Positions 11,602 to 24,710 of a stretch of DNA of 64,000 bases are shown piece after piece (positions within the stretch are counted from its first letter, which is position 1; each line of letters starts with the position of its first letter). A program made the position numbers and the translations under genes. This DNA comes from Xylaria sp. FL1777. Its lineage: Eukaryota; Ascomycota; Sordariomycetes; Xylariales; Xylariaceae. The notes beneath the pieces are model-generated. The model ran no database searches and had not been told where the DNA came from. It saw nothing but the letters and a program-made list of their open reading frames with translations. The stretch is taken from assembly GCA_022578965.1 (NCBI GenBank), contig MU400516.1:124001-188000 (forward strand). Reading direction: 5' to 3'.

Positions 11602-14600
11602 ATGCGCCCTGAAATAGAACAAGAACTTGCCCACACGTTGCTCGTTGAGCTCCTAGCCTACCAATTCGCCTCTCCTGTAAGGTGGATCGAGACACAGGAT
11701 GTATTCTTAGGCGAGAAGACTGCCGAGCGGATTGTGGAGGTTGGCCCGGCAGACACATTGGGGGTAATGGCCAAGAGAACATTGGCCTCAAAATATGAAG
11801 CGTTTGACGCCGCCAAATCAGTCCAGCGGCAAATTCTATGCTACAACAAGGATGCCAAAGAGATCTACTACGATGTCGATCCGGTTGAGGAAGAGCCTGA
11901 ACCTACTCCCAGTGCTGCAGACGGTGCTTCAAACCAGGCACCTACTCCAGCTGCGGCCGCCGCTCCAGTTACTGCCCCAGCACCGAGCGCAGGTCCAGCA
12001 GCAGCAATTCCAGACTCGCCAGTAACTGCTCTTGAAATCGTTAGGGCTTTGATTTCTCAGAAGCTGAAGAAGCCGTTCCTAGAAGTCCCTCTAGGAAAGG
12101 CAATCAAAGACTTAGTCGGAGGTTAGTGTCATGATTCTCCAATATTCGCAGAGATACTAACAGTAGTGCAGGTAAATCAACATTGCAAAATGAGATCCTC
12201 GGAGATCTAGGCAAGGAATTCGGGTCCACACCAGAGAAGCCAGAAGATACTCCCTTGGACGAACTTTCCGCGCTCATGCAAGCGACGTTTAACGGTCAGC
12301 TAGGAAAGCACTCCCAGTCGCTGATTGCGCGCTTGGTGTCGTCGAAAATGCCTGGTGGTTTCAACATTACCCTTGTGCGAAAATACTTAGAAACTCGCTG
12401 GGGCCTCGCATCTGGTCGGCAGGACGGTGTCTTAGTCCTGGCGATAACCATGGAACCAGCGTCCCGGCTACCTTCAGAGGCGGAGGCTAAAGCATACTTC
12501 GACGACGTTGTACAGAAGTATGCTTCCAATGCGGGTATCACGCTGTCGACTGCGGCAGCGGCCGGACCGGCTGCCGGTGGTAGTGGCGGCATGATGATGG
12601 ATCCCGCTGCCATTGACGCTCTCACGAAGGACCAGCGGGCGCTTTTCAAACAGCAGCTCGAGCTTCTTGCACGATACTTGAAGATGGACCTGCGCGCTGG
12701 TGATAAAGCTGCGCAGACTACCAGCGAATCACAACAAGTACTCCAGGCCCAATTGGACTTATGGAATGCTGAACACGGTGATGTTTATGCAGCTGGTATT
12801 GAGCCTGTCTTCAGTCCTCTCAAGGCTCGCACCTATGATTCATCTTGGAATTGGGCGCGTCAGGATGCGCTTAGCATGTACTACGACGTGATTTTTGGTC
12901 GACTTCAAGTGGTCGACCGGGAAATCGTTAGTCAGTGCATTCGTATTATGACCAAGTCGAATCCTCTTCTTCTAGAATTTATGCAGTATCACATTGACAA
13001 CTGCCCAACGGAACGGGGTGAAACATATAAACTTGCCAAAGAGTTGGGCGAGCAACTGATCGAGAACTGTAAGGAGGTGCTTAATGTTTCTCCTGTCTAC
13101 AAAGATGTTGCTATCCCGACTGGGCCACATACAACCGTTGATGCTCGTGGTAACCTCAGTTATGAAGAAGTGCCTCGACAAAGTTGCCGGAAGCTTGAAC
13201 ACTATGTCCAGCAGATGGCAGAGGGCGGCAAGATTTCCGAATACGGTAATCGAACCAAGGTACAAAATGATCTTGGCCGACTTGTGAAGCTTATCAAAGA
13301 GCAGCACAAGATGTCAAAAACAGCAAAGTTAGAGTTCAAAAACCTGTATGGCAACGTTCTTCGCTCTCTCGCCATGAATGAGAGTCAAATACTACCAAAA
13401 GACAACGGTAAAGCGAACGGTCTTGTGAAAAAGACCGGCCTCAAGGCTAACGGTCAAACGAACAAAGGAAAGATGGAAACCATCCCTTTCCTACACTTAA
13501 AGCGACATAACTTGCACGGCTGGGATTATAGCAAGAAGCTCACAGGTGTATATCTGGACTGTCTCGAAGAAGCAGCCAAATCAGGTATCACTTACGAAGG
13601 CAAGTATGCACTCATGACTGGTGCTGGTGCAGGATCAATCGGTGCCGAAGTTCTGCAGGGCCTCATTAGCGGCGGCGCAAAGGTCGTTGTGACAACCAGT
13701 CGATTTTCGCGACAGGTGACGGAATATTATCAGTCCATGTACGCCAGGTACGGTGCCCGTGGGTCTCAGCTTGTTGTGGTACCTTTCAACCAAGGCAGTA
13801 AGCAAGACGTTGAGGCTTTGATAGAATACATTTACGATCCTAAAACTGGGCTTGGATGGGATCTAGATTATATCATTCCTTTCGCTGCTATCCCTGAAAA
13901 TGGACGACAGATTGATGGCATTGATTCGAAATCGGAACTCGCCCACCGAATAATGCTAACCAACTTATTACGCTTACTGGGATGCGTAAAGACCCAGAAG
14001 TCTGAACGTGGTTTCGAGACGCGTCCTGCACAAGTGGTGTTGCCTCTCTCTCCTAACCATGGAACTTTCGGTAACGATGGTCTTTACTCTGAATCAAAGC
14101 TTGGACTCGAGACTCTGTTCAATCGCTGGCATTCTGAGGATTGGGCTAACTATCTTACCATCTGTGGAGCTGTCATTGGTTGGACCCGTGGTACCGGTTT
14201 AATGTCAGGCAACAACATCGTGGCTGAAGGTGTAGAGCAATTTGGTGTTCGTACTTTCTCTCAACAAGAGATGGCATTTAACCTCCTTGGTTTGATGTCA
14301 CCCGACATCGTCGACATCTGCCAGAATGAGCCTGTCTTCGCTGACCTCAATGGTGGTCTTCAGTTCATTCCTGACTTGAACGACACAATGACACGGCTTC
14401 GAAAGGACATAATGGAGACCAGCGAAGTCCGAAAAGCCGTCACCAAAGAAACCGCCTTAGAGAACAAGATTGTTCATGGTGAGGACTCTGAGGTTCTATA
14501 CAGAAAAAAGGTTATAGAGCCACGAGCCAATATTAAGTTTGACTTCCCGGTTCTGCCAGATTGGGAGAGTGAAGTTAAGCCACTCAACAAGAATCTTGAG

Positions 14601-17297
14601 GGGATGGTCGACCTGGATAAGGTGGTTGTGGTGACTGGTTTTGCTGAAGTCGGGCCTTGGGGCAATGCAAGGACCCGCTGGGAAATGGAAGCTTATGGCG
14701 AGTTCTCCTTAGAAGGCTGCATAGAAATGGCTTGGGTCATGGGTCTCATTAAAAATCATAACGGACCTATCAAGGGCCAACCATATTCTGGCTGGGTGGA
14801 TGCAAAGACCGGGGAACCCGTTGAAGACAAGGATGTGAAGCCGAAGTACGAGAAGTACATCCTTGAACATGCGGGTATCCGTCTCATTGAACCGGAGTTG
14901 TTTGAAGGATATGACCCTAACAAAAAGATGATGCTCCACGAAGTGTCGTTGGAAGAAGATCTGGAACCGTTTGAAGGCTCCAAGGAAACAGCGGAGGAGT
15001 TTAAGAGGCAGCATGGTGACAAATGTGAGATTTTTGAAATCCCAGAGTCCGGTGAATACATCATCCGAATGAAAAGAGGCGCTAGTCTCTGGATCCCCAA
15101 GGCTCTTCGGTTCGATCGTCTTGTTGCTGGTCAAATTCCGACAGGTTGGGATGCGAAGAAGTATGGTGTTCCTGATGATATCATCTCTCAAGTCGACCGG
15201 GTAACGCTATTCGTTCTCGTGTCTGTCGCAGAGGCCCTCTTAACGTCCGGTATTTCAGATCCTTACGAATTCTACAAGTACGTACATGTATCCGAACTCG
15301 GAAACTGTATTGGTTCCGGAATGGGTGGTACGAGCGCTCTTGACGGAATGTACAACAAACGTCTAATGGACCAGCCGGTCCAGAACGATATTCTCCAGGA
15401 GTCATTCATCAACACTATGGCAGCTTGGGTCAACATGTTGCTGCTTTCGTCCTCTGGACCGATAAAGACCCCTGTTGGTGCTTGTGCTACTGCTGTCGAG
15501 TCTGTCGATATTGGTTACGAAACAATCATGGAGGGTAAGGCACGTGTTTGCATTGTTGGCGGGTTCGATGACTTCAGTGAAGAAGGCTCATATGAATTCG
15601 CCAACATGAAGGCAACAAGTAACGCAGTCGATGAGTTTGCCCATGGCCGTACCCCACAAGAGATGTCCCGTCCCACTACCACAACACGAAATGGATTCAT
15701 GGAATCTCAGGGATGTGGTGTCCAGATTATCATGACAGCTAATCTCGCGATTGAGATGGGACTCCCTATCTATGGTGTTCTCGCTCTAACGACGACAGCA
15801 AGCGACAAAATTGGTCGTTCAGTACCGGCACCTGGTCAAGGTGTTCTGACCACTGCACGCGAAGCACCTGGGAAATTCCCATCGCCTTTGCTTGACATGA
15901 AGTACCGCCGCCGTCAAATCGACCTTCGCAAAAAGCAAATCCGCAATTGGAAGGAGTTAGAACTTGAGTATCTCTACGAAGAAGTTGTAGCAATGCAAGC
16001 TCAAGGCCACCAGTTCGACGAGAAAGAGTACACTCAAGAGAGGGCTGTTCATATTGAGAAGGAAGCAGAGAGACAGGAGAAAGAAGCTGTCCGTAGCTTT
16101 GGCAATAATTTCTGGAAGCAAGACCCAACGATTGCTCCTCTGCGTGGTTGTTTGGCTACCTGGGGGCTGACGATTGATGACCTTGATGTTGCATCCTTCC
16201 ACGGTACCTCAACCAAGGCAAACGATAAGAACGAATCTTCAGTTATCTGTCAGCAATTGCGCCACCTTGGTCGCAAGAAGGGCAATGCTGTCATGGGCAT
16301 CTTCCAGAAGTATCTGACCGGACACCCGAAGGGTGCTGCTGGTGCTTGGATGTTCAATGGCTGTCTTCAGGTCCTCAACTCAGGCCTAGTCCCTGGTAAT
16401 CGCAACGCTGATAACATCGACGAAGTTATGGAGAAGTTTGATCTTATCGTATACCCCAGTCGAAGCATTCAGACAGATGGGGTGAAAGCATTCTCAGTGA
16501 CGTCGTTTGGCTTCGGTCAAAAGGGTGCCCAGGCTATCGGTATCCATCCTCGATACCTGTTCGCGGCGCTTAACCAGGACACATATGTCGAATACCAAGC
16601 CAAAGTCACAGCCCGTCAGAAGAAGGCGTACAGGTACTTCCACAATGGCCTTGTTCACAATTCCCTCTTCCAAGCCAAGACAAACTCGCCCTACACTGAC
16701 GAACAGTTATCATCGGTTCTACTCAACCCCAACGCGAGAGTGACTGAGGACAAGAAAACTGCGGATCTAAAATACGCCACGGATTTCGCCAAGCAGTCTA
16801 GGGCGCCGCATGTCGCAAAAACTAGGACGACTAAAGAAGTGGTCGAAGGCCTGGCTCGTAGCCTTGAAACCGGGAAGAATAACAAGGTTGGAGTCGATGT
16901 AGAAGACATTGCTGCCATTAATATCGAAAACGACACTTTTGTAGAGCGTAACTTCACTAAAAAGGAGATCGCTTTCTGTCAAAAGACGCCCAGCCCGCAG
17001 AGCTCTTTCGCCGGTCGGTGGAGTGCAAAAGAGGCTGTGTTCAAAAGCCTCGGCGTTCAGAGCAAAGGTGCTGGTGCGCCGCTGAAGGAGATCGAGATCT
17101 TACCCGACGAGAAGGGTGCACCGATTGTCTATGTAAGTTAGCGACCAACTGATCCTTCTCTTAGCCAGTTAACTAACCATCCTTAGCTCCATGGAGATGC
17201 CGCAGATGCTGCGAAGAAGGCAGGCGTAAAGGAGATCACTGTCTCCATCTCTCACTCTGAAACACAGTCTATCGCCATTGCTGTGGCTACCTCTTAA
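11602..17297 (+). CDS. FAS2: Fatty acid synthase subunit alpha
   Basis: Alpha subunit of the fungal fatty acid synthase, carrying the acyl carrier protein, ketoreductase, ketosynthase and its own phosphopantetheinyl transferase. Three exons: 11602-12121, 12172-17132, 17187-17297; introns are 50 and 54 nt. The product is 1863 aa, normal for the family. Features: N-terminal MPT segment; an Ala/Pro-rich linker (about 100-140); ACP with the modified serine in [10 protein letters not shown] (Ser about 176); ketoreductase Rossmann motif TGAGAGSIG (about 655); ketosynthase with [11 protein letters not shown] (Cys about 1278); C-terminal PPT from about 1745 with VGVDVEDI and [16 protein letters not shown]. 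The start is the first ATG after a long pyrimidine-rich leader. Housekeeping length and domain set argue against a dedicated secondary-metabolite FAS. Confidence 0.97.
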
Positions 17298-18442
17298 GGT
17301 CTCGCGGTAATTTTTCCATTGGCTTTTGTACGTTATGGGATTGGCGTTTAACAGTGGGCTTTGTGTCCCAATAATGTGTATGACATCGGTGTGAGATAAG
17401 ACATGAAAGTAGACGGCTTCGCATTTGTTAAGACTTCGGACGAGCTGTTTACGGAAGACAGCCGAGGTATAGAGCGGTCGTGGAGATGGGCGCAACCCCC
17501 ACAGAGATCGACAACCCTATGCAACAGTCTTAAATCTAAATTCAAGATTCACATAATAGTTATTTGTGATCCAGAACATGAAACAGATCAAGAGTAGTTT
17601 ACTGAGTTTATATAAGGTGCCTAGCTATTTATATAGGATTCCTACCTAGCCTATCTAGCCTATCAGTGGAGTTGGTTTGGCCATTCTCCACTTTGATCTT
17701 TTTGACATGTGAAAGCTGTTTAGGGCAATGAGGGAGAGTAATGCAACTGGGTAGGTGATAATAGATTGCTAGGTGCGCACCCCTACAGATGATATTTTAC
17801 AAATCTTGCATCATAGCTTCCAAAGTAGGCCGTTGACTAGGGGGTTGAGCTGAAGTGGGATTTTTCAAAGATATGAAGGTAGTAGGGTAACAATCTTTGT
17901 TGTTGTATGAAACATTTCAAAATACATCTATCAATTCTAATTATACCAACGTTCATTTGAATATCAATACAGTTGCGGTCAGACTCCACGATGCTATATT
18001 GACTTTGATATTATAATACGGAGAGAACTTAGCGCATATTCGGATTCTACACAAACAAAATTCGTCTAATTTGTTAGCTCGAACTCTCATTGACATTGGC
18101 TACAAAGTCGCCAGATAGCACCAAATCACAAATCTTAATTAATAATTAGAACTGACATATCTATATGAGGGTAAAGATATCGTTCAACTTGGGAAAGGAA
18201 ATGCAGCGACTACGCAAGAGGAAGGGGTTCACGCTTGATATCAGGGGATATAGTCATAGATTGGACATAGAGGTCCGCCCGCAGTTAGGCAGGTAGTTGT
18301 TGGAGCTCAGTAGATTGATTAGGGGATTGCTAGTCCTCTCATATATCCAAGTACGGTTTATTGTCTCTATGGATTCATATAAGTATATATGAACCCTACT
18401 ATGACCCTCCCTAGGGTAGTTGGTTGAAAGACACCGGACATT
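17298..18442. other. Intergenic region between convergent genes
   Basis: AT-rich 3' flanks of FAS2 and of the permease gene. No reading frame of coding quality and no repeat with clear borders was seen. Confidence 0.6.
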
Positions 18443-21176
18443 TCATTGCTGCTCTTTCTCCAGTGCACCAGTCTCCGCTCCGGTCTGTCCAAACCTATTT
18501 CTCCGTCGCAAGCGGCCTGCCTCATCATGTTCACTATCCCATTTTTCTAGCTCATTCACTGGAACTTTAACGAGCCGATGGGTGTTGGCGCCTTGGTTTT
18601 CGACGATTAAAATCTCTGGACGTAATCGATAACCTCTCCATCTCGGTAAAAGATGCCTGCCAACACTTAGGGTCAGTAATCGCTATCTTGAGCGTAATAA
18701 TCTATAAATGCCTCAATGCCACAACGCTAAGGAGCTTCCAAATCATGGCTTTGATCCGAAAGGAAGTCTTTAAACTCTAGAAGTCACCAGATTGAGAAAA
18801 AAATGATTCCAGGCAGCACTCACATCCAGATGAAGTAGTAAATCGCGCAAAGAATAATGCTAAAGGGAAGTTCAATTTCCATTAGTGTCTTAAAGCGATT
18901 ATTGGAAATTGAGGTGATCGATAAGAAATCCTACTTACACGCCAATGCCGACAGCAGCATAAGTTGCATACCAGAAGCTAACCGAGCCAGCATATGGACC
19001 ACCCTTCGGGGGAATCCAAGGTGTCGCAATAGTGTAAAGTTGCACTAGAACGAAGAAAACTAGGCACTATTACACTCAGCGTCAGTAATTTCCGGTTTGA
19101 ACGTGTGACTGCCACCCAGAAGGCAGCCTTTAATTATATCTTACAGCTCGCCAAAGCAATAAGAAAGTAACCCCAAGGACAACTTACAATATCCCAAGCT
19201 TTAAAAGCCGGTCTCTCGCGGTTTAGGCGTTTGTGTCTATATCGGATAATCCAGACGCCAATTGCCATAGCCAACAAAAAGATTCCATCCGGGTAGGTCT
19301 TCAGACTAACAACTATACATGGAACAGATTAGAAATTTTCAAGAAATTTAAACATTGGCAAAGACATCAGAGAATAGCTTACCGAATTGGAATGCATCAC
19401 CTGCCGGAGGGGCAATAATGAAGATAATCGTAACTATGTATTTCAGGATATAGGATCCTATGGGTGTTCCAAAAGGTTTCGTGGACACCCAGAACTCAGT
19501 AAACGGGAGCACACCTTGCCTAGTTTCCCAAGAATAATTACAATTAGCAACTCATTTAAACTCGATACAGATGGAAATTTTCTGGACCTACCTTCCAATT
19601 TCGCGGATTAGTCGAGATTGGCCAATAAGGACGGCGAGGAGGTTACCAAACGCGCTGATCAGAACTAATGCATTCAAGGCATCCTGAGCGCGACCCTCGC
19701 CGAAGACAGAGGCGAAAAAGACAGATGCCGCGATAGCTTTCGACTTGGCGAATACTTGCTTGGGGACTTTTCCCATGGTAAGCTTCATGGCTATATACAA
19801 CTCATGGAAAAGCAGGAGACATACCGGCTGAAAAATACGCAATGTTACAGAGAATGTATAGTATAGAGACTATGGCGACAGAAATTGCACCGTTCCGCTT
19901 CAACGTAGGAATGGGGTTCTTGATCTCATTAGCCAACGAGAAAGCATTGGCATAGCCGCTATATGCGAAGATTATATTGACTAGAGCCACAGATAGATCG
20001 TTCCCGTTGTTTGTGGTGCCTTCGAACGCGTTGCGGAAATTCGCACCGGGGTCTGGGACTCGAGAAACATGTCCTCCAAGGACGACAAACCCCGTGATGC
20101 TGATGCTACAACAGTCATAGATTTAGCTCTTTGATACATTACGGCTATCCAGATCAATACGTACAATATAAGAGTGATTATCTTAACGATGCCGATTATA
20201 TTTGTCGCCCAAAGTGAGTACTTATTATGTGCTATGACGCCTATAGTCCGCAGTATGAGTGACGTCCGTATTTTCAGTAAGATCAAGACTTACATATGGT
20301 GGCGACGGTATAAGCTGCTACAGCGACGCCCTTAGATTGCCAATCTGTTGGCGTTTTACTATCAGGAATTAGTACTCGGTCATTGCCATAAATCGTAAGC
20401 TTCAGCAGTATCTTGAGGGGTATTCAAGATCAATGAGCCGAGAGCCGGCCAAGAAAGGACACAAGAGACTTCGGATGACGTACTGAGCCAAGGCCCATAA
20501 GTAATTGGATAGCACTAGTAGCGAAAGTTCATGTGAGTTGGGATGCTCGTCTGGTATTGGGACGAGGACAATACACACCAATCGCGTTACTGCTGCTAAA
20601 AGAGAGAACTACAGAGTAGAACGCAAAACTAATGGGGAAGAAATGTCTTGGTCTCGGATAGGCTTGCTCCAAGTAAACGACTTCAGATCCCGATCGGTTT
20701 GGAAAGTAGCTCGCTAACTCGAGGTAGACACAGAAGCCAGCGACGGCAAGCAGAATGCCGATCACCCAATAAATGAGAGCAAGACCAATTGAGCCTGTTG
20801 ACCCTAGGATAGTGCCCGCTATGTAAAGCTGTTAGCCCTCATTCAACACAATAGGCTGATGGAAGGCTGGTTAGACCAGTTGTATCAAGATATACGTACG
20901 AGTGGAAAAGATGCCCGTGCCGATCATTTGATTGACGTTGAGAAAAATAACAGTAACCCATCCAACATGATATCCGAGTGGTGAATTTGATTCTACCGGC
21001 GCGCCGACTGCCTCCTGGTAAGCCACCCCTGAGCCATTGTTTGCCTTGGCTACAGTGTAGGTGAGTTCGCCGTCATGAACCACTTCTAAGTCGCTCGAAC
21101 TGGAGCGGTCGGGGTCGGTATAAGACGCAGCGACCTCCCTCACTGTGGGCCGCGCCCAAAACTTGGGAATGCCCAT
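18443..21176 (-). CDS. Methionine-permease-like amino acid transporter (12 exons)
   Basis: APC-superfamily transporter of the fungal LAT/high-affinity methionine permease type (Mup1-like); plasma-membrane amino acid uptake is inferred from the family. Exons (minus): 21176-20900, 20818-20579, 20514-20484, 20358-20294, 20240-20165, 20105-19825, 19766-19592, 19519-19383, 19312-19188, 19066-18939, 18859-18824, 18656-18443. All 11 introns are GT-AG and the exons sum to 594 codons plus stop. The joined protein has the QMIGTGIFSTPGTIL motif of TM1, DWQSKGVAVAAYTV, about twelve hydrophobic segments, and a hydrophilic C-terminus with WRGYRLRPEI. The acceptor of intron 6 was set at 19767 because it restores AYFSAVPK; an alternative 34-nt intron is possible. 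The gene appears intact despite looking fragmented. Substrate specificity is not proven. Confidence 0.88.
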
Positions 21177-21189
21177 TTCGACAAGTAAA

Positions 21190-21960
21190 GTCGCTTAAGA
21201 AGGAAAAGCGCCCATATGTGATTCGAAAGATGTTCTGGAAAGATGCAATCCAGAAGAGAGCGATGCGACGCTGTTGGGACGTCGGTATCTTATACGAGAG
21301 GACGGCCATGATAAGTATCCAAATTTCCGGGAAGGGGTGGGGGTCCAACCCTTGGCCAGACTACGGAATTGCGTGCTCGAGGTTGTCGTCAGAGTGAAAA
21401 GCGTCCGAATGGAGATAAAGCCAAGGAGCACGCAATACACGCCAATCCAGAGCCATGTGGCAGGGGAATCAAGCCAAATAAACAGACACCCTTGGCCGAC
21501 ACCTATCAGTCCAACCGGTAAACATTCGTCAAATGATTATTGGAAGCTGGGCCTCGGCGACGCCCGGACCTTCGTGTAAATGGCGTCGAATACATCATCA
21601 AAGACATCTTCACTAGCTGGTAACTGTCAAGTTCGACTACTCGACGAGTCTTCCGTAAAGATCGCCTGGTCATACTGCATAGAAGGGATCTAATTCTTTC
21701 CCCTGGAGCTGGGTATTGCGTGAACAACATAGCAGTGCTACCAATCTGTAGCTACTTACTCGATCTGGGGTTGCATGGGTTGGGCCCAATAGATAAGAGC
21801 TATATTCTTCTTCTCCATTCGGTTCTTGTCGTCCGAGCACTCGATGAAAAACTTCTTAGTCACCTTCCTCGTTGACCATCAGGTGGAGGTAGACCTTGGC
21901 CTGAACCGCTGGCTCACGAATGGACGCGTCTTGGACCACTATCTCATTTAATTATCCAAT
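21190..21960 (-). pseudogene. Decayed membrane-protein gene remnant
   Basis: Frame-conserved pieces on the minus strand read like one broken protein. A soluble part lies at about 21955-21775 (…NEIVVQDASIREPAV…, then …ECSDDKNRMEKKNIALIY after a 1-nt frameshift), followed by a plausible GTAAGT…CCCAG intron (about 21764-21712). The next piece, EDVFDDVFDAIYTKVRASPR, runs through a TAA (about 21530) into two likely transmembrane segments around …FIWLDSPATWLWIGVYCVLL…. A further frameshift near 21345 leads into …EIWILIMAVLSYKIP…. I do not recognise the family. It sits directly upstream of the permease start, so part of it must overlap the permease promoter. Confidence 0.45.
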
Positions 21961-22477
21961 TAATTGGATAACGAACTAGCAAACACCCAAGTTTACACAG
22001 CTATGGCGTCAGCTTCGGATCGCATCACGTGGAAGCCCCCCAAAGTGCGGAAGTACCTTTAGATAGCTCGATCTTTGGACGCATGCAAGACGTATGACGA
22101 TGTAACCCGCGCACGATCCCAGTTGTGAGGTGCCCTAGGGACGTAGAGCAGAGAAACCACTCATGCGAGGGCACAGCCACACGATTAGGCATTAAAAGTA
22201 GCTGCCCGACAAAAATAAGTAGGCAGATAGATGGCTTGATCACCTTTTCCCTCGATTTGGGGTTTGCGCGTTCTTTTGTCAAGTCGATGGCATATAAGAA
22301 GTTAGCTTGATATCGCATAGCTAGCCGGCAATAAAAGCTAGAGAACTTCGCGATTCGTTCCTGTAAATAGGCACTCGTGTTCAGTTTCACTGATATAGAC
22401 ATAGTTCTCTATTGCTCCGGGCCGATCCAAGTGCACTGGCCTACTTTACTCTCTCTTAGGGCATACTTGTGCGCGAC
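21961..22477. other. Upstream region of the HET gene; possible small minus ORF
   Basis: It contains a 125-codon minus-strand ORF (22402-22025) that starts with a true ATG and includes a hydrophobic stretch, but no family could be recognised and it has no supporting context. It could be a chance ORF or part of the adjacent decayed gene. Confidence 0.3.
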
Positions 22478-24710
22478 ATGGATGATCAGTCCCTGGAGAT
22501 ATTCAGTATTGATTCACCGGCGCTTCGACCAAGCTTCAGAAGCCGACCTTCAATAGATCCCGATAAGTCAGCGAACATCCGCCCAAATTCAGGGATATGT
22601 GAGTCTTGTGCAGAGCGGATCGCTGCCTGTAAGAAAGAAGACGAGGGAAAACGTAAGGGTAGATATTCGAGACTGTACGGGAAGGAGAAACTGTGGCGTG
22701 AAGGCGCTACGTCTATACATGAAGAACAACTCAAGAACTTCCGTCTGTCAAAATGTGAGCTTTGTAATGTCATCTACCTCGCAACTTCTCAGATAATCCG
22801 TTCCTTTCCGTCAGAGACAACTGGAAAACCTCTTTTCCTTCGCTGGCTTCTGCATCATCTAGCAGGACGTCCGACTCTCGAGATAGACGAGCTTAATGTG
22901 GCAGTCCACAGAGATGCGTACCACCCGGCACGGTTGAAAGTCAGGATTTTGTCGCCAAGGAAGCTCTGGTTTGATACACACCTCTGGTGCCCACCAAGTA
23001 TGTCCCGACGACCTACAAAGGTCGAGGATATTCTTTTAATGACAATTCCTAGGTATACCATGTCCTTGGGGATATTTCCCTACCAACACGGGCATTTCCG
23101 ATTGTCCTTGGGAGGGAAATAACTTATCCTGTGTGTTGAAGTGGATCGAGGACTGCTCACAGAACCATTCCTGCGGTAGCCTGGACGAGTACGAACTGCC
23201 AACACGCATTATTGATCTGGGTCGTGATGATAATGATGTTAAGCTTGCGGTTAATTGCGGGCATCGCAGCCGTTATGTCGCTTTGAGCCATTGTTGGGGC
23301 GGCCATTTGCCCTTGACAACAACCACGGAGACCTTAGACGACCGCAAGAAGAATATTCCGTGGGCGAAGATTCCTCAGTTATACCGCGATGCCATCACAG
23401 TCACCCGCTCCCTCGGCATTAGGTATTTATGGATTGACTCTCTTTGCATTCTCCAGGACTCTGCTGAGGATTGGTCTCACGAATCCTCCAGAATGTGGTC
23501 TGTTTTCGGGAACTGCTGGCTGACTATTGCCGCAACACACGCAAGGGATAGTAGCGTCGGCTTGTTTAAGGTTTTGCAGTCCCCAAAAGCGAGTGTCAAG
23601 GGTGTCACATCTTCTGGACAACCGTACTGGGTTTGCATTAGGGAGACTCCGCAGCATCCCTCAAACGACAATTTGGGAGAGTGTTTCCCGCTCCTCCAAC
23701 GGGCATGGGTATTTCAGGAGCGGATTCTGTCTGCCAGGGTTTTGCACTTTGGACCTGGGGAGTTATCCTGGGAATGCAAGTCTGCCATCTGCTGCCAGTG
23801 CCGTAATCCGACGAAAGATCAGTCTCTCGCGAGAAGAGTAGCCAAAGAAACACTTTTCGACGGGCTTATCGGCTGGCACCGCGTAGTCGAAGAATATACT
23901 CGATTGATGCTGACCGTGAAGTCTGACAAACTCCCCGCCTTATCCGGCATCGCTCAAGACATAAGGAAGCATCGGCAGGAAGCAAGGTACTTGGCCGGCC
24001 TATGGAGCGATTTCCTATACGTGGACCTACTATGGATACCTGCGGTAACCGTTCGGGCGCCTGTGCCAGTATATCGTGCACCGAGCTGGTCGTGGGCATC
24101 AATTGACGAACCAGTATTATTTCCAAACAGCTTCGAGATTGGTGGCTTATCGCCTAAGTATGACGGGTCGTGTAAGCCGATTGCCGTGTTTTTTGACACC
24201 GTACAAGCATCTTGTGTACCGGAAGCACACGATGAGACTGGTCGCATTCGGCAAGGTCATCTGTTGCTTCGTGGAGAGCTTGTAAAAGCACATCAGGATA
24301 TAGCGCATGGCCACACTAGCTCGATCACCTTACTTGGTGGGAAGACCGCCATTTCAGTGTCGAACATAAAATCCCATAATAAGTATGTTACCGCACTGAT
24401 TCGTAAAGGCTTCTGTTTCATCGGCCCGGATAGAGGCACGTCAATCAACCCCGCCGCAGACCTCTTCGCTGTGCGGTTGACCAGACTTGCGCTGAAATAC
24501 TCTATTGGATTCGGTGATGTCCTTGTCGATTTTGGACTCCTCCTAGAGCGCATAGACCCGGCGAACAATATCTTTCAAAGGATTGGACTGCTCCTAGACT
24601 CTCGCAAGGTCAAAGGGCATCTTGATTTTGATGATCCGTGTGAGTCGTTTGAGGACGACGTAAGTGGCTTTGAAGGCCACGGCTCTGCTCAGGATTTCAC
24701 TATTGTCTAG
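22478..24710 (+). CDS. HET-domain (heterokaryon incompatibility) protein
   Basis: Member of the large fungal HET family; such proteins can trigger programmed cell death in non-self recognition, but most paralogues have no assigned role. Two exons, 22478-22997 and 23053-24710, with a 55-nt GTATGT…CTAG intron, give 725 aa. The N-terminal part has two CxxC pairs (GICESC about 41-44 and KCELC about 93-96), a common zinc-binding-like start in this family. The HET core follows: YVALSHCWGG (about 248), IPWAKIPQLYRDAI, YLWIDSLCILQDS and the CWLTIAATHARDSSVGLF region, then RAWVFQERILS and SWSWASID. The start is the ATG at 22478; the frame upstream has no other ATG. No STAND or repeat domain is attached. 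Confidence 0.9.

Noticed and set aside
19791..19824. 34-nt intron in the permease gene
   Set aside because: Shorter than usual for fungi; the next AG (intron 19767-19824) restores the expected family sequence.
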